A stretch of DNA of 64,000 nt, from contig NZ_CAKKLJ010000001.1 in assembly GCF_918698005.1 (NCBI RefSeq), forward strand, positions 512,309-576,308, in the 5' to 3' direction. The stretch is from Microbacterium sp. Bi121 (GTDB lineage Bacteria > Actinomycetota > Actinomycetes > Actinomycetales > Microbacteriaceae). The translations under genes were made by a program, and so were the position numbers. Position 1 is the stretch's first letter; each line of letters opens with the position of its first letter. The notes below the pieces were generated by a model. It saw only the letters and a program-made list of their open reading frames with translations, was not told the origin of the DNA and did not search any database. This document shows, in pieces, positions 42,252-51,339 of the stretch.

Positions 42252-42872
42252 TCACCGAAGCGTCGAACCATCCCCGAACCGCTCAGCCGAAGCGACCTGC
42301 TGCGCCACGCGCCGCAGCGCGAGAAGCAGCGGCTCGACCAGCGCAGAGCCCAGGACCACGTACTGCACCGCCGCCTCGGGCGACGACGTCGGGACGCCGG
42401 CGACCTCGGCATCAGCGATCTTGCGGATGCCGTCCAGGTACGCCGACCGGACCTCAGCGGGCATCTCGAATCCGGCTGCCTTCAGGCCGTCGAGCGCTCG
42501 GGCGACGGCATGCAGCAGCGCCTCATCGCACAGGCCAGGCGTCCAGCCGAGCCCGGCGACGAGATCCTCCGCGGCCGCAAGGTCGAGCGAGTCATCGACC
42601 CGCGGCGTGATCGCCGCGTGTGCGGACCCGAGCAGAAGATGCGCGCTCGCCGGCGGACTGTCCAGCGTCTCGAGGACGCGGCGCACCTCGGCGATGCTCA
42701 CCCCGGCAGCGACGAGCGCGCGGATCACGCCCAGTCGCTTGACGTGCCGCTCGCCGTACGAGGCCTGCGTCGGCGCGCTGCGCTCCCCCTCGGGCAGAAG
42801 CTGTTCGCGCAGGTAGTACTTGATCGTCGGCACCGGGACGCCGGTCGTGGCGGAAAGCTCTGAGATCTTCAT
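42252..42872 (-). CDS. MerR family transcriptional regulator
   Basis: A 206-residue MerR regulator, from ATG 42872 with an AGGTG box; GTG 42878 is an alternative. The N-terminal winged HTH is KISELSATTGVPVPTIKYYLREQLLPEGERSAPTQASYGERHVKRLGVIRALVAAGVSI. The C-terminal ligand domain (about 90-206) is helical and unlike the metal-binding MerR proteins. It faces the DUF4188 gene across a promoter with two palindromes (42890-42927), so it probably controls that gene and itself. Confidence 0.9.
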   Translation of the reverse strand: MKISELSATTGVPVPTIKYYLREQLLPEGERSAPTQASYGERHVKRLGVIRALVAAGVSIAEVRRVLETLDSPPASAHLLLGSAHAAITPRVDDSLDLAAAEDLVAGLGWTPGLCDEALLHAVARALDGLKAAGFEMPAEVRSAYLDGIRKIADAEVAGVPTSSPEAAVQYVVLGSALVEPLLLALRRVAQQVASAERFGDGSTLR

Positions 42873-42882
42873 CGTCACCTCT

Positions 42883-42927
42883 TGACATCGATAGTAGCGC
42901 TATCCATTATGGATAGTGACGCTATCC
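42883..42927. promoter_or_regulatory. tandem palindromic operators in the MerR/DUF4188 promoter region
   Basis: GATAG-TAGCG-CTATC (42890-42904) and GGATAG-TGACG-CTATCC (42911-42927) are related palindromes 21 bp apart. A TTGACA (42883-42888) and CATTAT (42905-42910) pair forms a + strand promoter with 16-bp spacing. The second site overlaps the start-proximal part. Likely MerR-binding sites. Confidence 0.7.
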
Positions 42928-42942
42928 AAAACGGAGGACATC

Positions 42943-43443
42943 ATGTCGAAGGTCATCATGGGCCGCATGACCCATCACTACGAGGGCGAGCTCGTCGTCT
43001 TCCACATCGGGATGCAGATCAACCGCTGGTGGCGGCCGGACGTCTGGCTGCCCGCATTCTTCGCAATGCCCCGGATGCTGCGCGAGCTGTCGCAGGACGA
43101 CGGTTCGGGCTTCCTGGGCTACGAGCTCCTCTTCGGCCGAGGAGGTCCGTACGTCGTGCAGTACTGGTCATCGGTCGACAAGCTCTACGCCTACTCCACC
43201 TCGCCGTCGCAGGCGCACCGGCCCGCCTGGACGAAGTTCAACCAGGCCGCCCGCAAGTCCCCAGGGACCGTCGGAGTCTGGCACGAGACATTCCTCGTCG
43301 AGCGCGCCGAGAGCATCTACGTCTCCACGCGCGAGATGGGGCTGCCGAAGGCGACCGAGCTGGTCGAAGTCGGCAGACGCCAGGACCGGGCGAAGGCACG
43401 GTTCGACGAGGGCAGGACGGTCGCCGAAGCGGAGCGACGGTAG
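42943..43443 (+). CDS. DUF4188 domain protein (monooxygenase-like)
   Basis: A 166-residue protein, from ATG 42943 with GGAGG six bases upstream. The DUF4188 pattern is clear: MGRMTHHYEGELVVFHIGMQINRWWRPDVWLPAFFAMPRMLREL ... GFLGYELLFGRGGPYVVQYWSS ... VGVWHETFLVERAESIYVSTREMGLPKATELVEV. The family has a ferredoxin-like/ABM-type fold similar to small monooxygenases and is usually next to a MerR or TetR regulator. No catalytic residue can be named. Confidence 0.88.
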   Translation: MSKVIMGRMTHHYEGELVVFHIGMQINRWWRPDVWLPAFFAMPRMLRELSQDDGSGFLGYELLFGRGGPYVVQYWSSVDKLYAYSTSPSQAHRPAWTKFNQAARKSPGTVGVWHETFLVERAESIYVSTREMGLPKATELVEVGRRQDRAKARFDEGRTVAEAERR

Positions 43444-43479
43444 CATCCGGCGCACTCGACGCTCGACGCTCAGTCGAGA

Positions 43480-43530
43480 GGTGTCGCTTCGCGACGCTGA
43501 ACTTCCGTTCAGACGGCACGAGGCGACACC
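43480..43530. terminator. nested inverted repeat between convergent genes
   Basis: Outer arms GGTGTCGC (43480-43487) and GCGACACC (43523-43530), inner hairpin CTGAAC/GTTCAG (43497-43512). It sits after the DUF4188 stop and before the VOC stop, so it could terminate both transcripts. Confidence 0.45.
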
Positions 43531-43555
43531 CCGACACCACCTACTCCGCTGTCAC

Positions 43556-44014
43556 CTACTCGGCCGTCACACCCAGCACCCATGTCACGCCGAAACGATC
43601 CGTAAGCATCCCGAATCCAGCCGACCACGCGGACGCCGCCAGGGGCTCGATGATCACGGCCCCCTCGAGGAGGCGCTCCCAGTACCTCGTGATCTCTTCG
43701 ATCGAGCCGCCGTCGAGTGACTGGAAGAACGTGCGATCGGTGATCGTGACGCCGTTCTCGCGTCGCGTCGACCCCGCCGTCGCGGCCGCGTCCTCGTCGT
43801 CCTGACCAGGGATGTCGTAGGCCATCAGACGGATGCCGTCCTCGCCGGTGAGCTTGCCGAAGACGACCTTGTCGGCGCCGGGCACGCCGGCCGGCATCCC
43901 GAAGTCGCCGTAGGTGGCGACCGTGAGCTCGCCGCCGAACACCGACTGGTAGAACTCGAGCGCATGCCGAGCGACGCCGCGGAAGTTGAGGTGAGTGGTG
44001 GTCGTGAGGGTCAT
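43556..44014 (-). CDS. VOC family protein (PhnB/3-demethylubiquinone methyltransferase-like fold)
   Basis: A 152-residue vicinal-oxygen-chelate fold protein: LNFRGVARHALEFYQSVFGGELTVATYGDFG at the start, LMAYDIPGQ, TFFQSLDGGSIEEITRYWERLLEGAVIIEPLAASAWSAGFGMLTDRFGVTWVLGV at the end. The PhnB-like family has no assigned reaction. It shares a divergent promoter region with the WYL regulator. Confidence 0.88.
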   Translation of the reverse strand: MTLTTTTHLNFRGVARHALEFYQSVFGGELTVATYGDFGMPAGVPGADKVVFGKLTGEDGIRLMAYDIPGQDDEDAAATAGSTRRENGVTITDRTFFQSLDGGSIEEITRYWERLLEGAVIIEPLAASAWSAGFGMLTDRFGVTWVLGVTAE

Positions 44015-44076
44015 GATTCTCTCCTGTTGTGGAACCTGCCGACGACCGAGTGGTCGCCGAGACCCACGATCACAGC

Positions 44077-44103
44077 AGTAGAGGTCAGTTATCGTCCTCT
44101 ACT
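44077..44103. promoter_or_regulatory. palindromic operator of the WYL regulator
   Basis: AGTAGAGG (44077-44084) and CCTCTACT (44096-44103) form perfect 8-bp arms around 11 bp in the VOC/regulator intergenic region. The best site for the WYL/YafY-type regulator encoded just downstream. Confidence 0.6.
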
Positions 44104-44121
44104 CGGCGCAGAATGGATGCC

Positions 44122-45078
44122 ATGACCGGAAGCTCCGCGCGCATGCTCGCCCTGCTCTCGCTGCTGCAGACGCAGCGCGATTGGCCGGGCCGCGTCCTGG
44201 CCGAACGCCTCGACGTGAGCCGGCGCACCGTGCGCCGCGATGTCGATCGGCTGCGCGAACTCGGCTATCGGATCGGTGCGATCAAGGGACCGGACGGCGG
44301 TTACCGCCTCGCCGCGGGCTCCGAGCTGCCGCCGCTGCTGTTCGACGACGATCAGGCTGTGGCGATCGCGATCGCTCTGCAGACGGCATCCGCCACCGGC
44401 GTCGACATCGACGAGGCCGCGGTGCGTGCCCTCGCCACCGTGCGACAGGTGATGCCCTCGCGCCTGCGGCATCGGGTCGACGGCATCCGCTTCACCGGCC
44501 CGCAGGACGCAGGCGCCGCACTCGACCCCTCCGTGCTCGAGGCCGTCAGCGCGGCCGTGCACGCCCGCCGCGTGCTGCGATTCGACTACGGAACCGACCA
44601 CGACCGCCCGCCGCGACGCACCGAACCGCATGCGGTCGTGGCGCGCGAGAGTCGCTGGTACCTGCTCGCATGGGATCTCGAGGCAGATGACTGGCGCACG
44701 TTCCGCCTCGACAGGATGTCGCCGCGCATCCCGACCGGCCCGTCGTTCGAGCCGCGCCCGCTGCCGGCGGCGGATGCCGAGACCTACCTCGCAGCGCGGG
44801 CGAAGGGCTCGGATGCCGAGGACCGCTGGCCGTGCGTCGGAGAGGTGCTCATCGCCCTCCCCGCCCGCGCCGTCGCGCCGTGGATCGGAGACGGGACGCT
44901 CGAGGAGGTCGACGCGAACTCGTGCCGCATCACGGTCGGTTCCTGGTCGTGGACCGGAGTGCTGGCGTCGCTCGCTCGGTTCGACGCCTCCTTCACGATC
45001 CTTGGCCCCGAGCCGCTGCGCGACGCCGCGAAGGTGCTCGCTCAACGGCTAACCGCTGCGGCGCATCGACGATCCTGA
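44122..45078 (+). CDS. WYL domain-containing HTH regulator (YafY/DeoR type)
   Basis: A 318-residue regulator from ATG 44122; ATG 44113 is an equally good in-frame start. HTH: RMLALLSLLQTQRDWPGRVLAERLDVSRRTVRRDVDRLRELGYRIGAIKGPDGGYRLAAG. WYL sensor domain: ESRWYLLAWDLEADDWRTFRLDRMSPRIPTG. It is divergent from the VOC gene, consistent with the common pairing of YafY-like regulators with VOC proteins. Ligand unknown. Confidence 0.92.
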   Translation: MTGSSARMLALLSLLQTQRDWPGRVLAERLDVSRRTVRRDVDRLRELGYRIGAIKGPDGGYRLAAGSELPPLLFDDDQAVAIAIALQTASATGVDIDEAAVRALATVRQVMPSRLRHRVDGIRFTGPQDAGAALDPSVLEAVSAAVHARRVLRFDYGTDHDRPPRRTEPHAVVARESRWYLLAWDLEADDWRTFRLDRMSPRIPTGPSFEPRPLPAADAETYLAARAKGSDAEDRWPCVGEVLIALPARAVAPWIGDGTLEEVDANSCRITVGSWSWTGVLASLARFDASFTILGPEPLRDAAKVLAQRLTAAAHRRS

Positions 45079-45107
45079 CCGGCGGAACGGGGCGTCGACC
45101 GCGCCGG

Positions 45108-45113
45108 TAGACT
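45108..45113 (+). promoter_or_regulatory. -10 box of purL
   Basis: TAGACT, a typical actinobacterial SigA -10, 49 bp upstream of the GTG start of purL. The -35 is poor. Confidence 0.4.
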
Positions 45114-45162
45114 GGGACCGCCCCGCCTGCCACCTCTCCTTCCGCAAAACCTTGGAGCGCGC

Positions 45163-47496
45163 GTGACCACCGCCCCCGAAGCATCCGCTCGTCAGCACGT
45201 CCCCGACTCCGTCTCGAACGCCGAGACGACGCCCGAGAAGGAGCAGCCGTACGGCGCCCTCGGGCTCAAGGACGACGAGTACGCCCGCATCCGCGAGATC
45301 CTGGGCCGCCGTCCCACCAGCGGCGAGCTGGCGATGTACTCCGTCATGTGGTCGGAGCACTGCTCGTACAAGTCGTCGAAGAACTACCTGCGCCGCTTCG
45401 GGCAGAAGGTCTCCGACGAGATGAAGGAACGCCTCATGGTCGGCATGGGCCAGAACGCGGGCGTCGTCGACGTCGGCGAGGGCTGGGCCGTCACCTTCAA
45501 GGCAGAATCCCACAACCACCCGAGCTTCATCGAGCCGTTCCAGGGCGCTGCGACCGGCGTCGGCGGCATCGTCCGCGACATCATCTCGATGGGCGCGCGC
45601 CCCGTGGCCGTGATGGATGCTCTCCGCTTCGGCGCGATCGACCACCCCGACACGGCCCGCGTCGTGCACGGCGTCACTGCCGGCATCAGCTTCTACGGCA
45701 ACTGCCTGGGCCTGCCGAACATCGGCGGCGAGACGGTCTTCGACGCCGTCTACCAGGCCAACCCCCTCGTGAACGCCCTCGCGGTCGGCGTCCTCCGTCA
45801 TGAGGACCTCAAGCTCGCCAACGCCGAGGGCGTCGGCAACAAGGTCGTCCTGTTCGGCGCACGTACCGGCGGCGACGGAATCGGCGGCGCCAGCATCCTG
45901 GCATCGGACTCCTTCGACGACGGCGGTCCCACCAAGCGCCCCGCCGTGCAGGTCGGCGACCCGTTCGCCGAGAAGGTGCTCATCGAGTGCTGCCTCGAGC
46001 TCTACCGCGGCGAACTCGTGGAGGCCATCCAGGACCTCGGCGCCGCCGGCATCTCGTGCGCGACCAGCGAACTCGCCGCCAACGGCAACTCCGGTATGCA
46101 CGTCTCGCTCGACAACGTCCTGTTGCGCGACCCCACCCTGACCGCTGAGGAGATCCTCATGTCGGAGTCGCAGGAGCGCATGATGGCGATCGTCGCGCCG
46201 GAGAAGCTCGAGGCGTTCATGGAGGTCGTGAACAAGTGGGACGTCGAGACCTCCGTACTCGGCGAGGTCACCGGCGACGGCCGCCTCGTCATCGACTGGC
46301 AGGGCGAGCGCATCGTCGACGTCGACCCGTCGACGGTCGCAGTCGACGGTCCGGTCTACGACCGTCCTGTCGCCTACCCGACGTGGATCGATGCGCTGCA
46401 GGCGGATGCCGCTGAGCTGCTGCCCCGAACGGACGACGGCGACGTGCTGCGCGAGCAGTTCCTTCGACTGGTCGGCTCGCCGAACCTGGCCGACACCCGC
46501 TGGATCACGAACCAGTACGACTACTACGTGCTCGGCAACACCGCCCTCGCCTTCCCCGACGACGCCGGCATGATCCGCGTCGACGAGGAGTCGGGTCTCG
46601 GATTCGCGATCTCCACCGACGCCAACGGCCGCTACTGCCAGCTCGACCCGTACGCGGGCGCGCAGCTGGCGCTCGCCGAGGCGTACCGCAACGTCGCCGT
46701 CACGGGCGCCGAGCCCACCGCGATCACCGACTGCCTGAACTTCGGATCCCCGGAGAACCCCGAGGTCATGTGGCAGTTCGGGCAGACCGTCGACGGCCTC
46801 GCCGACGGATGCTACGAGCTCGGCACCCCGGTCACCGGCGGCAACGTCTCGTTCTACAACCAGACCGGCGACACCCCGATCCACCCGACTCCGCTGGTCG
46901 GCGTGCTCGGCATCATCGACGACGTCTCGCGCCGCATCCCGTCCGGCTGGCAGGACGAGGGCCAGAACATCTACCTGCTCGGCACCACGCAGACCGAGCT
47001 GTCCGGCTCGGCGTGGGCCGACGTCGTGCACGACCACCTCGGTGGGCTCCCGCCGAAGGTGGATCTCGCCGCCGAGAAGACGCTTGCGGGCCTCATCGGC
47101 GCCGCGCGCGACGAGTGGCTGATCTCCTCCGCACACGACGTGTCGGAGGGCGGGCTCGCCCAGGCGCTCGCCGAAGGCGTCATGCGCTTCGGCGTCGGCG
47201 CCCGCGTGTGGCTGACCGAGCTCATGGACCGCGACGGGGTGGATGCCGCATCCGCTCTCTTCTCGGAATCGACCGGCCGCGTCATCGTCACCGTGCCGCG
47301 CGAGGACGACGTGAAGTTCCGCGGTCTCTGCGAGGGCCGGAACTACCCGGTGCTGCGCATCGGCGTCACCGACACCGTCGCCGACCTCGAGGTCACCGGA
47401 CTCTTCACGGTGTCGGCATCCGAGCTGCGCGAGACCTCGCAGGCGACTCTGCCGGCGGCCTTCGGCCCGACCGTCGCGGAGCCGGTGAACTCGTGA
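45163..47496 (+). CDS. purL: phosphoribosylformylglycinamidine synthase subunit PurL
   Basis: A 777-residue PurL of the small (PurLQS) type, which converts FGAR, ATP and glutamine to FGAM in purine synthesis. Start GTG 45163. Key segments: [89 protein letters not shown], then the second half with the same pattern ([62 protein letters not shown]). The length fits Actinobacteria. purS/purQ are not in the window. Confidence 0.97.
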   Translation: MTTAPEASARQHVPDSVSNAETTPEKEQPYGALGLKDDEYARIREILGRRPTSGELAMYSVMWSEHCSYKSSKNYLRRFGQKVSDEMKERLMVGMGQNAGVVDVGEGWAVTFKAESHNHPSFIEPFQGAATGVGGIVRDIISMGARPVAVMDALRFGAIDHPDTARVVHGVTAGISFYGNCLGLPNIGGETVFDAVYQANPLVNALAVGVLRHEDLKLANAEGVGNKVVLFGARTGGDGIGGASILASDSFDDGGPTKRPAVQVGDPFAEKVLIECCLELYRGELVEAIQDLGAAGISCATSELAANGNSGMHVSLDNVLLRDPTLTAEEILMSESQERMMAIVAPEKLEAFMEVVNKWDVETSVLGEVTGDGRLVIDWQGERIVDVDPSTVAVDGPVYDRPVAYPTWIDALQADAAELLPRTDDGDVLREQFLRLVGSPNLADTRWITNQYDYYVLGNTALAFPDDAGMIRVDEESGLGFAISTDANGRYCQLDPYAGAQLALAEAYRNVAVTGAEPTAITDCLNFGSPENPEVMWQFGQTVDGLADGCYELGTPVTGGNVSFYNQTGDTPIHPTPLVGVLGIIDDVSRRIPSGWQDEGQNIYLLGTTQTELSGSAWADVVHDHLGGLPPKVDLAAEKTLAGLIGAARDEWLISSAHDVSEGGLAQALAEGVMRFGVGARVWLTELMDRDGVDAASALFSESTGRVIVTVPREDDVKFRGLCEGRNYPVLRIGVTDTVADLEVTGLFTVSASELRETSQATLPAAFGPTVAEPVNS

Positions 47497-47641
47497 AGCC
47501 GTTCGCTCTCGCGCCCGCCCCTCGCGTCACGCTGTCGAAATCTGTTCACGCGGTCGATGTTTCTGCAGCGCAAACAGGAATGAGCAGCGCGAACCAGGGA
47601 AGAGCAGCGCGAACCGATACCTCCCACGTGAGGAGCAGCCG

Positions 47642-47779
47642 ATGACCGAGCCCAGCGAGGACTACGGCGATCTCGGCGAGCGCCGCAATCGCCGCATCCG
47701 CTTGATCGCGTGGATCACGATCGGCGCGCTGATCCTCGTGGGCGGCGGTTCGACCGTGCTCAGCCTGCTGTTCGGCTGA
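47642..47779 (+). CDS. small single-span membrane protein (45 aa)
   Basis: A 45-residue ORF, ATG 47642 preceded by GAGGAG. An acidic start (MTEPSEDYGDLGE) and basic stretch (RRNRRIR) are followed by one hydrophobic helix LIAWITIGALILVGGGSTVLSLLF. A short predicted membrane protein of unknown function, likely missed by length cut-offs. It lies between purL and the DksA-like gene. Confidence 0.55.
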   Translation: MTEPSEDYGDLGERRNRRIRLIAWITIGALILVGGGSTVLSLLFG

Positions 47780-47789
47780 CGCTGGGGCC

Positions 47790-48143
47790 ATGACGGATCC
47801 CGAGCTGCGCACCCTGCTCGAGGCGCTGCGACGCCAGGCGAGCGACCGCGCCGCGGCACTCGAGGCGACGCTCGCGCAGCTCACCCGCGACCGCAGCAGC
47901 CAGAGCGACGACGACGAACACGATCCGGAGGGCGTGCCGCTGTCCGCCGAGTGGTCGCGCCTCAGCGGGCTGCACGACGGCGCGCGCGACGAGCTCGCGC
48001 AGGTCGACGCCGCGCTCGCCCGCATGGATGCCGGCACCTACGGCATCTGCGCTAACTGCGGTCGCAGCATCCCGGCCGCACGACTCCGCGTCCGCCCGTT
48101 CGCCGAGCTCTGCGTGCCGTGCGCCGAGAAGCTCGGACGCTGA
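47790..48143 (+). CDS. TraR/DksA family zinc-finger protein
   Basis: A 117-residue DksA/TraR-like protein: a long helical coiled hairpin (LEALRRQASDRAAALEATLAQLTRD) and the C4 zinc finger GTYGICANCGRSIPAARLRVRPFAELCVPCAEK. Such proteins modulate RNA polymerase in the secondary channel. The helical tip here is acidic (DDDEHDPEG), which fits the DksA/TraR logic. Confidence 0.9.
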   Translation: MTDPELRTLLEALRRQASDRAAALEATLAQLTRDRSSQSDDDEHDPEGVPLSAEWSRLSGLHDGARDELAQVDAALARMDAGTYGICANCGRSIPAARLRVRPFAELCVPCAEKLGR

Positions 48144-48232
48144 CGAGCGATTTCGAACTCCACGTTGTCAACCCTCTGGTGCGCCCCGCTCGGCAGGTGC
48201 ACGCTGGTGCGACCGACCGATTGGAGCATCCC

Positions 48233-48427
48233 ATGAGCGACCCCCGCACTGACGATCCCACCAGCGCCGACGATCCCACCAGCGCCGGCCTCGACAAGGG
48301 AACCGGCGACCCGAACGACGACCGCGCGTTCCTCGCCGACCTGCCGCCGGCGCAGGTGCAGGACGACGCCGAGGACGCCGGCATCGAGGAGGAGATCGAC
48401 TCCGACGAGACGGATGCCGACTCCTAA
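48233..48427 (+). CDS. acidic intrinsically disordered protein (64 aa)
   Basis: A 64-residue protein from ATG 48233 with GGAG upstream. Very rich in Asp/Glu (ending DDAEDAGIEEEIDSDETDADS), with a perfect 18-bp tandem duplication giving DDPTSA twice near the start. No hydrophobic core: predicted disordered. The stop overlaps the SDR gene's stop codon region on the opposite strand. Function unknown. Confidence 0.6.
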   Translation: MSDPRTDDPTSADDPTSAGLDKGTGDPNDDRAFLADLPPAQVQDDAEDAGIEEEIDSDETDADS

Positions 48428-49182
48428 GCCGTCCGCGCCAATCCGTTCAGCGCCGCGATGACCTGCGCCTGGTCGCCGCGGGCCTCTCCGTAGCGCAGGA
48501 ACTTCACGCGCTCGACCTGCACCTCGGTCGCCTCGGGCTGATTCTCGAGGATCGCCATCGTCTCGTCGATGTAGTCGCCGAGCGGCATCGCATGCGGGTC
48601 CTCCGCGTGGCCCGGCATGAGGTCGGTCTGCACCGACGGCGGCACGAGCTCGACGATGCGAACGCTCGTGCCTGAGAACTGCAGCCGCAACGATTCGCTG
48701 AGCTGATGGATAGCCGCCTTCGTCGCGTTGTACGTCGGCGTGAACCGTAGCGGCGTGAAAGCGAGGCCCGACGAGACCGTCATGATCGTGGCGTCGGGCT
48801 GCGCGAGCAGGTGCTCGGTGAACGCCGCGATCAGCCGGATCGGGCCGAGCACGTTCGTGGTGACCGTCGCCTCAGCCGTCTCGAGGAAACCGGGTGAGGT
48901 CCAGTCCTCCGCCCGCATGATGCCGGCCATCGGCACGAGCACGTTGAGGTCAGGGTGGCGCGCGATGACCTCCTTCGCGGCAGCGGCGATAGATACGGCA
49001 TCCGCCGTGTCGATCCTGATCGTGTCGATCTCTGGATGCTGCGCCGCGATCTCCTCGAGCAGTTCGGTGCGGCGACCGCCGACGATCACCTGGTTGCCGG
49101 CCTCTTGCAGACGCAGCGCGAGGGCGAAGCCGATTCCGCTGGTCGCGCCGGGGATGAAGATGGTGTTTCCGTTGATTCGCAT
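48424..49182 (-). CDS. SDR family oxidoreductase (DltE-like)
   Basis: A 252-residue SDR from ATG 49182 (MRINGNTIFIPGATSGIG). Motifs: GATSGIGFALALRLQEAG, VPMAGIMRAED, TVSSGLAFTPLRFTPTYNATKAAIHQLSESLRLQF (catalytic Ser, Tyr, Lys). The DltE-type NAD(P) SDR is uncharacterised here. It is divergent from an XRE regulator that may control it. Confidence 0.9.
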   Translation of the reverse strand: MRINGNTIFIPGATSGIGFALALRLQEAGNQVIVGGRRTELLEEIAAQHPEIDTIRIDTADAVSIAAAAKEVIARHPDLNVLVPMAGIMRAEDWTSPGFLETAEATVTTNVLGPIRLIAAFTEHLLAQPDATIMTVSSGLAFTPLRFTPTYNATKAAIHQLSESLRLQFSGTSVRIVELVPPSVQTDLMPGHAEDPHAMPLGDYIDETMAILENQPEATEVQVERVKFLRYGEARGDQAQVIAALNGLARTA

Positions 49183-49282
49183 GATCCGAGTCTCGGCCGG
49201 TGCACGGCCGCGCGGCAGAGAGCGCTTGTCGGGGGACCGGCGATCCCTGGATGCGGCGACGCGAGGCGCGCATGATGGATGC

Positions 49283-50119
49283 ATGGATCGTGAAGCCCTC
49301 GCCGAGTTCCTGCGCCGGCACCGGGAGCAGCTGCGGCCCGGCGACGTCGGGCTGCCGTCGGGCGTGCGGCGGCGAGCGCCGGGGCTGCGCCGCGAAGAGG
49401 TCGCGCAGCTCGCTCTGATGTCGACCGATTACTACACCCGTCTCGAGCAGCAGCGAGGGCCACAGCCGAGCACCCAGATCCTCGCATCCCTCGCCCGAGC
49501 GCTGCGGCTGTCATCCGACGAGCGGGACTATCTCTACCGGGTCGCCGGGCACACGGTACCCGACCGGATCGCGCCCTCCGATCACGTGGCGCCGGCGCTG
49601 CAGCGGGTGTTCGACCGGCTGGAGGACACCCCGGCGCTGATCATCTCGAGCCTGGGCGAGACGCTGGTGCAGAACGCGCTGGCAGCGTCCCTGCTCGGTG
49701 ACAACGTCGGCCTGTCGGGGTTCGAGCGGTACGAGCCGTACCGGTGGTTCGTGCAACCGGAGCGGGCCAGAGCGCACTACCCGGAGGACGATCACGCTCG
49801 CAACAGCCGTGCACAGGTCGCGGGTCTGCGCGTCGCGTACGGCGCGATGGGACAGCGATCACAGGCCGGAGCGCTGGTGGCGGAGCTGTCACGGCAGAGC
49901 GAGGAGTTCCGCGAGCTGTGGGAGCGGCAGGAGGTCGCGCAGCGGTTCGCCGACCACAAGACGCTGATCCACCCCGAAGTGGGACCGATCGAGGTCGACT
50001 GCCAGGTGCTCTTCACGGAGGACCGCGGGCAGGCGCTGCTCGTGCTCACCGCTGCGCCGCGCAGCGACGACGAGGAGAGGATCCGCCTGCTCGGGGTGCT
50101 CGGGGCGCAGCGGTTCTGA
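49283..50119 (+). CDS. XRE family transcriptional regulator, MmyB-like
   Basis: A 278-residue protein: an N-terminal helix-turn-helix (LRREEVAQLALMSTDYYTRLEQQRGPQPSTQILASLARALRLSSDERDYLYRVAGH) and a C-terminal MmyB-like ligand domain (ALIISSLGETLVQNALAASLLGDN ... HTLIHPEVGPIEVDCQVLFTEDRGQALLVLTAAP pattern). MmyB-type regulators often sit opposite an SDR, as here, and sense a small ligand. Confidence 0.92.
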   Translation: MDREALAEFLRRHREQLRPGDVGLPSGVRRRAPGLRREEVAQLALMSTDYYTRLEQQRGPQPSTQILASLARALRLSSDERDYLYRVAGHTVPDRIAPSDHVAPALQRVFDRLEDTPALIISSLGETLVQNALAASLLGDNVGLSGFERYEPYRWFVQPERARAHYPEDDHARNSRAQVAGLRVAYGAMGQRSQAGALVAELSRQSEEFRELWERQEVAQRFADHKTLIHPEVGPIEVDCQVLFTEDRGQALLVLTAAPRSDDEERIRLLGVLGAQRF

Positions 50120-50127
50120 GCCACCGA

Positions 50128-50163
50128 TCCCTGAGCCCCACGGATCGACGCCAGGCTCAGGGA
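50128..50163. terminator. bidirectional terminator between convergent genes
   Basis: TCCCTGAGCC (50128-50137) and GGCTCAGGGA (50154-50163), perfect 10-bp arms, between the XRE regulator and gnd stop codons. Confidence 0.65.
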
Positions 50164-50167
50164 GCGA

Positions 50168-51229
50168 CTACGCGTCCCTCGAATCGGACTTGCGCCCACC
50201 CGCCTCGAGCACGTCACCGGCGGGAAGCTCCTTGTGGCCGCCGAACTGCAGCCGCATCGCCGAAAGGACCTGGTTGGCGAACTGGTCCTCGTCGCGCGAC
50301 GCGAACCGTTCGAAGAGGGATGCCGCGAGCACGGGAACCGGAACGCCGACGTCGACCGCGGCCTTGACCGTCCACCGACCCTCGCCCGAGTCCGACACCC
50401 GGCCGGCGAGACCGTCGAGCGCGGGGTTCTCCGTCAGCGCGGCGGCGGTGAGATCCAGCAGCCACGATGAGATCACCGATCCGCGGCGCCACAGCTCCGA
50501 CACGGCGGCGGTGTCGATGGGGAACTGGTAGAACTCCGGCTCCTCGAGCGGGGCGACCTCGGCGGAGTGCTCGGCCTCGCGCACTCCGGCATCCGCGTTG
50601 TGGAGAAGGTTCAGGCCCTCGGCGATCGCGGCCATGATGCCGTACTCGATGCCGTTGTGCACCATCTTGACGAAGTGACCCGAACCGGACGGCCCGCAGT
50701 GCAGGTACCCCTGCTCCTCCGGCGCAAGGTCACCGGTGCGGCCGGGAGTGCGCTCAATCTCGCCGACCCCTGGGGCGATCGTCTTGAGGATGGGCTCGAT
50801 GTGCGCGTAAGCGCGCTCGGTGCCACCGGCCATGAGACAGTACCCGCGCTCGAGGCCGAACACGCCACCGCTGGTGCCGATGTCGACGTACTCGATGCCC
50901 TTCTCGCGCAGCGCCTTCGCCCGGCGCACGTCGTCGCGGTAGTTCGAGTTGCCGCCGTCGATGAGGATGTCGCCCGGTTCGAGCACCGCGGCAGCCTCGT
51001 CGGCGACCTTTCCGGTCAGGGATGCCGGCACCATCATCCACACCACACGGGTGGGCTGCAGCTTGGCGGCTAGGTCAGCCATGCTGTCGGCGCCGGTGGC
51101 GCCCTCAGCGACGAGTGCGGCGACAGCATCCTGATTCACGTCGTAGACGACGCAGTCGTGACCGTCGCGCATCAGTCGTCGGACGATGTTCGCGCCCATC
51201 CTGCCGAGTCCGATCATGGCCAGTTGCAT
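50168..51229 (-). CDS. gnd: 6-phosphogluconate dehydrogenase (decarboxylating)
   Basis: A 353-residue enzyme of the GntZ/YqeC-like short class, converting 6-phosphogluconate and NAD(P)+ to ribulose-5-phosphate and CO2. The NAD loop is MIGLGRMGANIVRRLMRDGHDCVVYDVNQ, followed by LIDGGNSNYRDD, GTSGGVFGLERGYCLMAGG and the substrate segment SGSGHFVKMVHNGIEYGIMAAIAEGLNLL. The usual dimer tail is short, as expected for this class. Confidence 0.95.
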   Translation of the reverse strand: MQLAMIGLGRMGANIVRRLMRDGHDCVVYDVNQDAVAALVAEGATGADSMADLAAKLQPTRVVWMMVPASLTGKVADEAAAVLEPGDILIDGGNSNYRDDVRRAKALREKGIEYVDIGTSGGVFGLERGYCLMAGGTERAYAHIEPILKTIAPGVGEIERTPGRTGDLAPEEQGYLHCGPSGSGHFVKMVHNGIEYGIMAAIAEGLNLLHNADAGVREAEHSAEVAPLEEPEFYQFPIDTAAVSELWRRGSVISSWLLDLTAAALTENPALDGLAGRVSDSGEGRWTVKAAVDVGVPVPVLAASLFERFASRDEDQFANQVLSAMRLQFGGHKELPAGDVLEAGGRKSDSRDA

Positions 51230-51339
51230 GTCTGCTCCTCCCGTTCGGGCTCGTCGCGAGCCGATCCGTGGTCATCCTGACACGGCATCCGAACTGACGC
51301 CACCCGCGAAGAGCGGGCCCGCATTAGGCTGAACGCATC

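Noticed and set aside
47493..47645. Small GTG-started frame overlapping the purL stop (50 aa)
   Set aside because: No ribosome site or domain; it ends inside the start region of the next small gene. The region also has a short GAGCAGCGCGAACC direct repeat, which makes coding unlikely.
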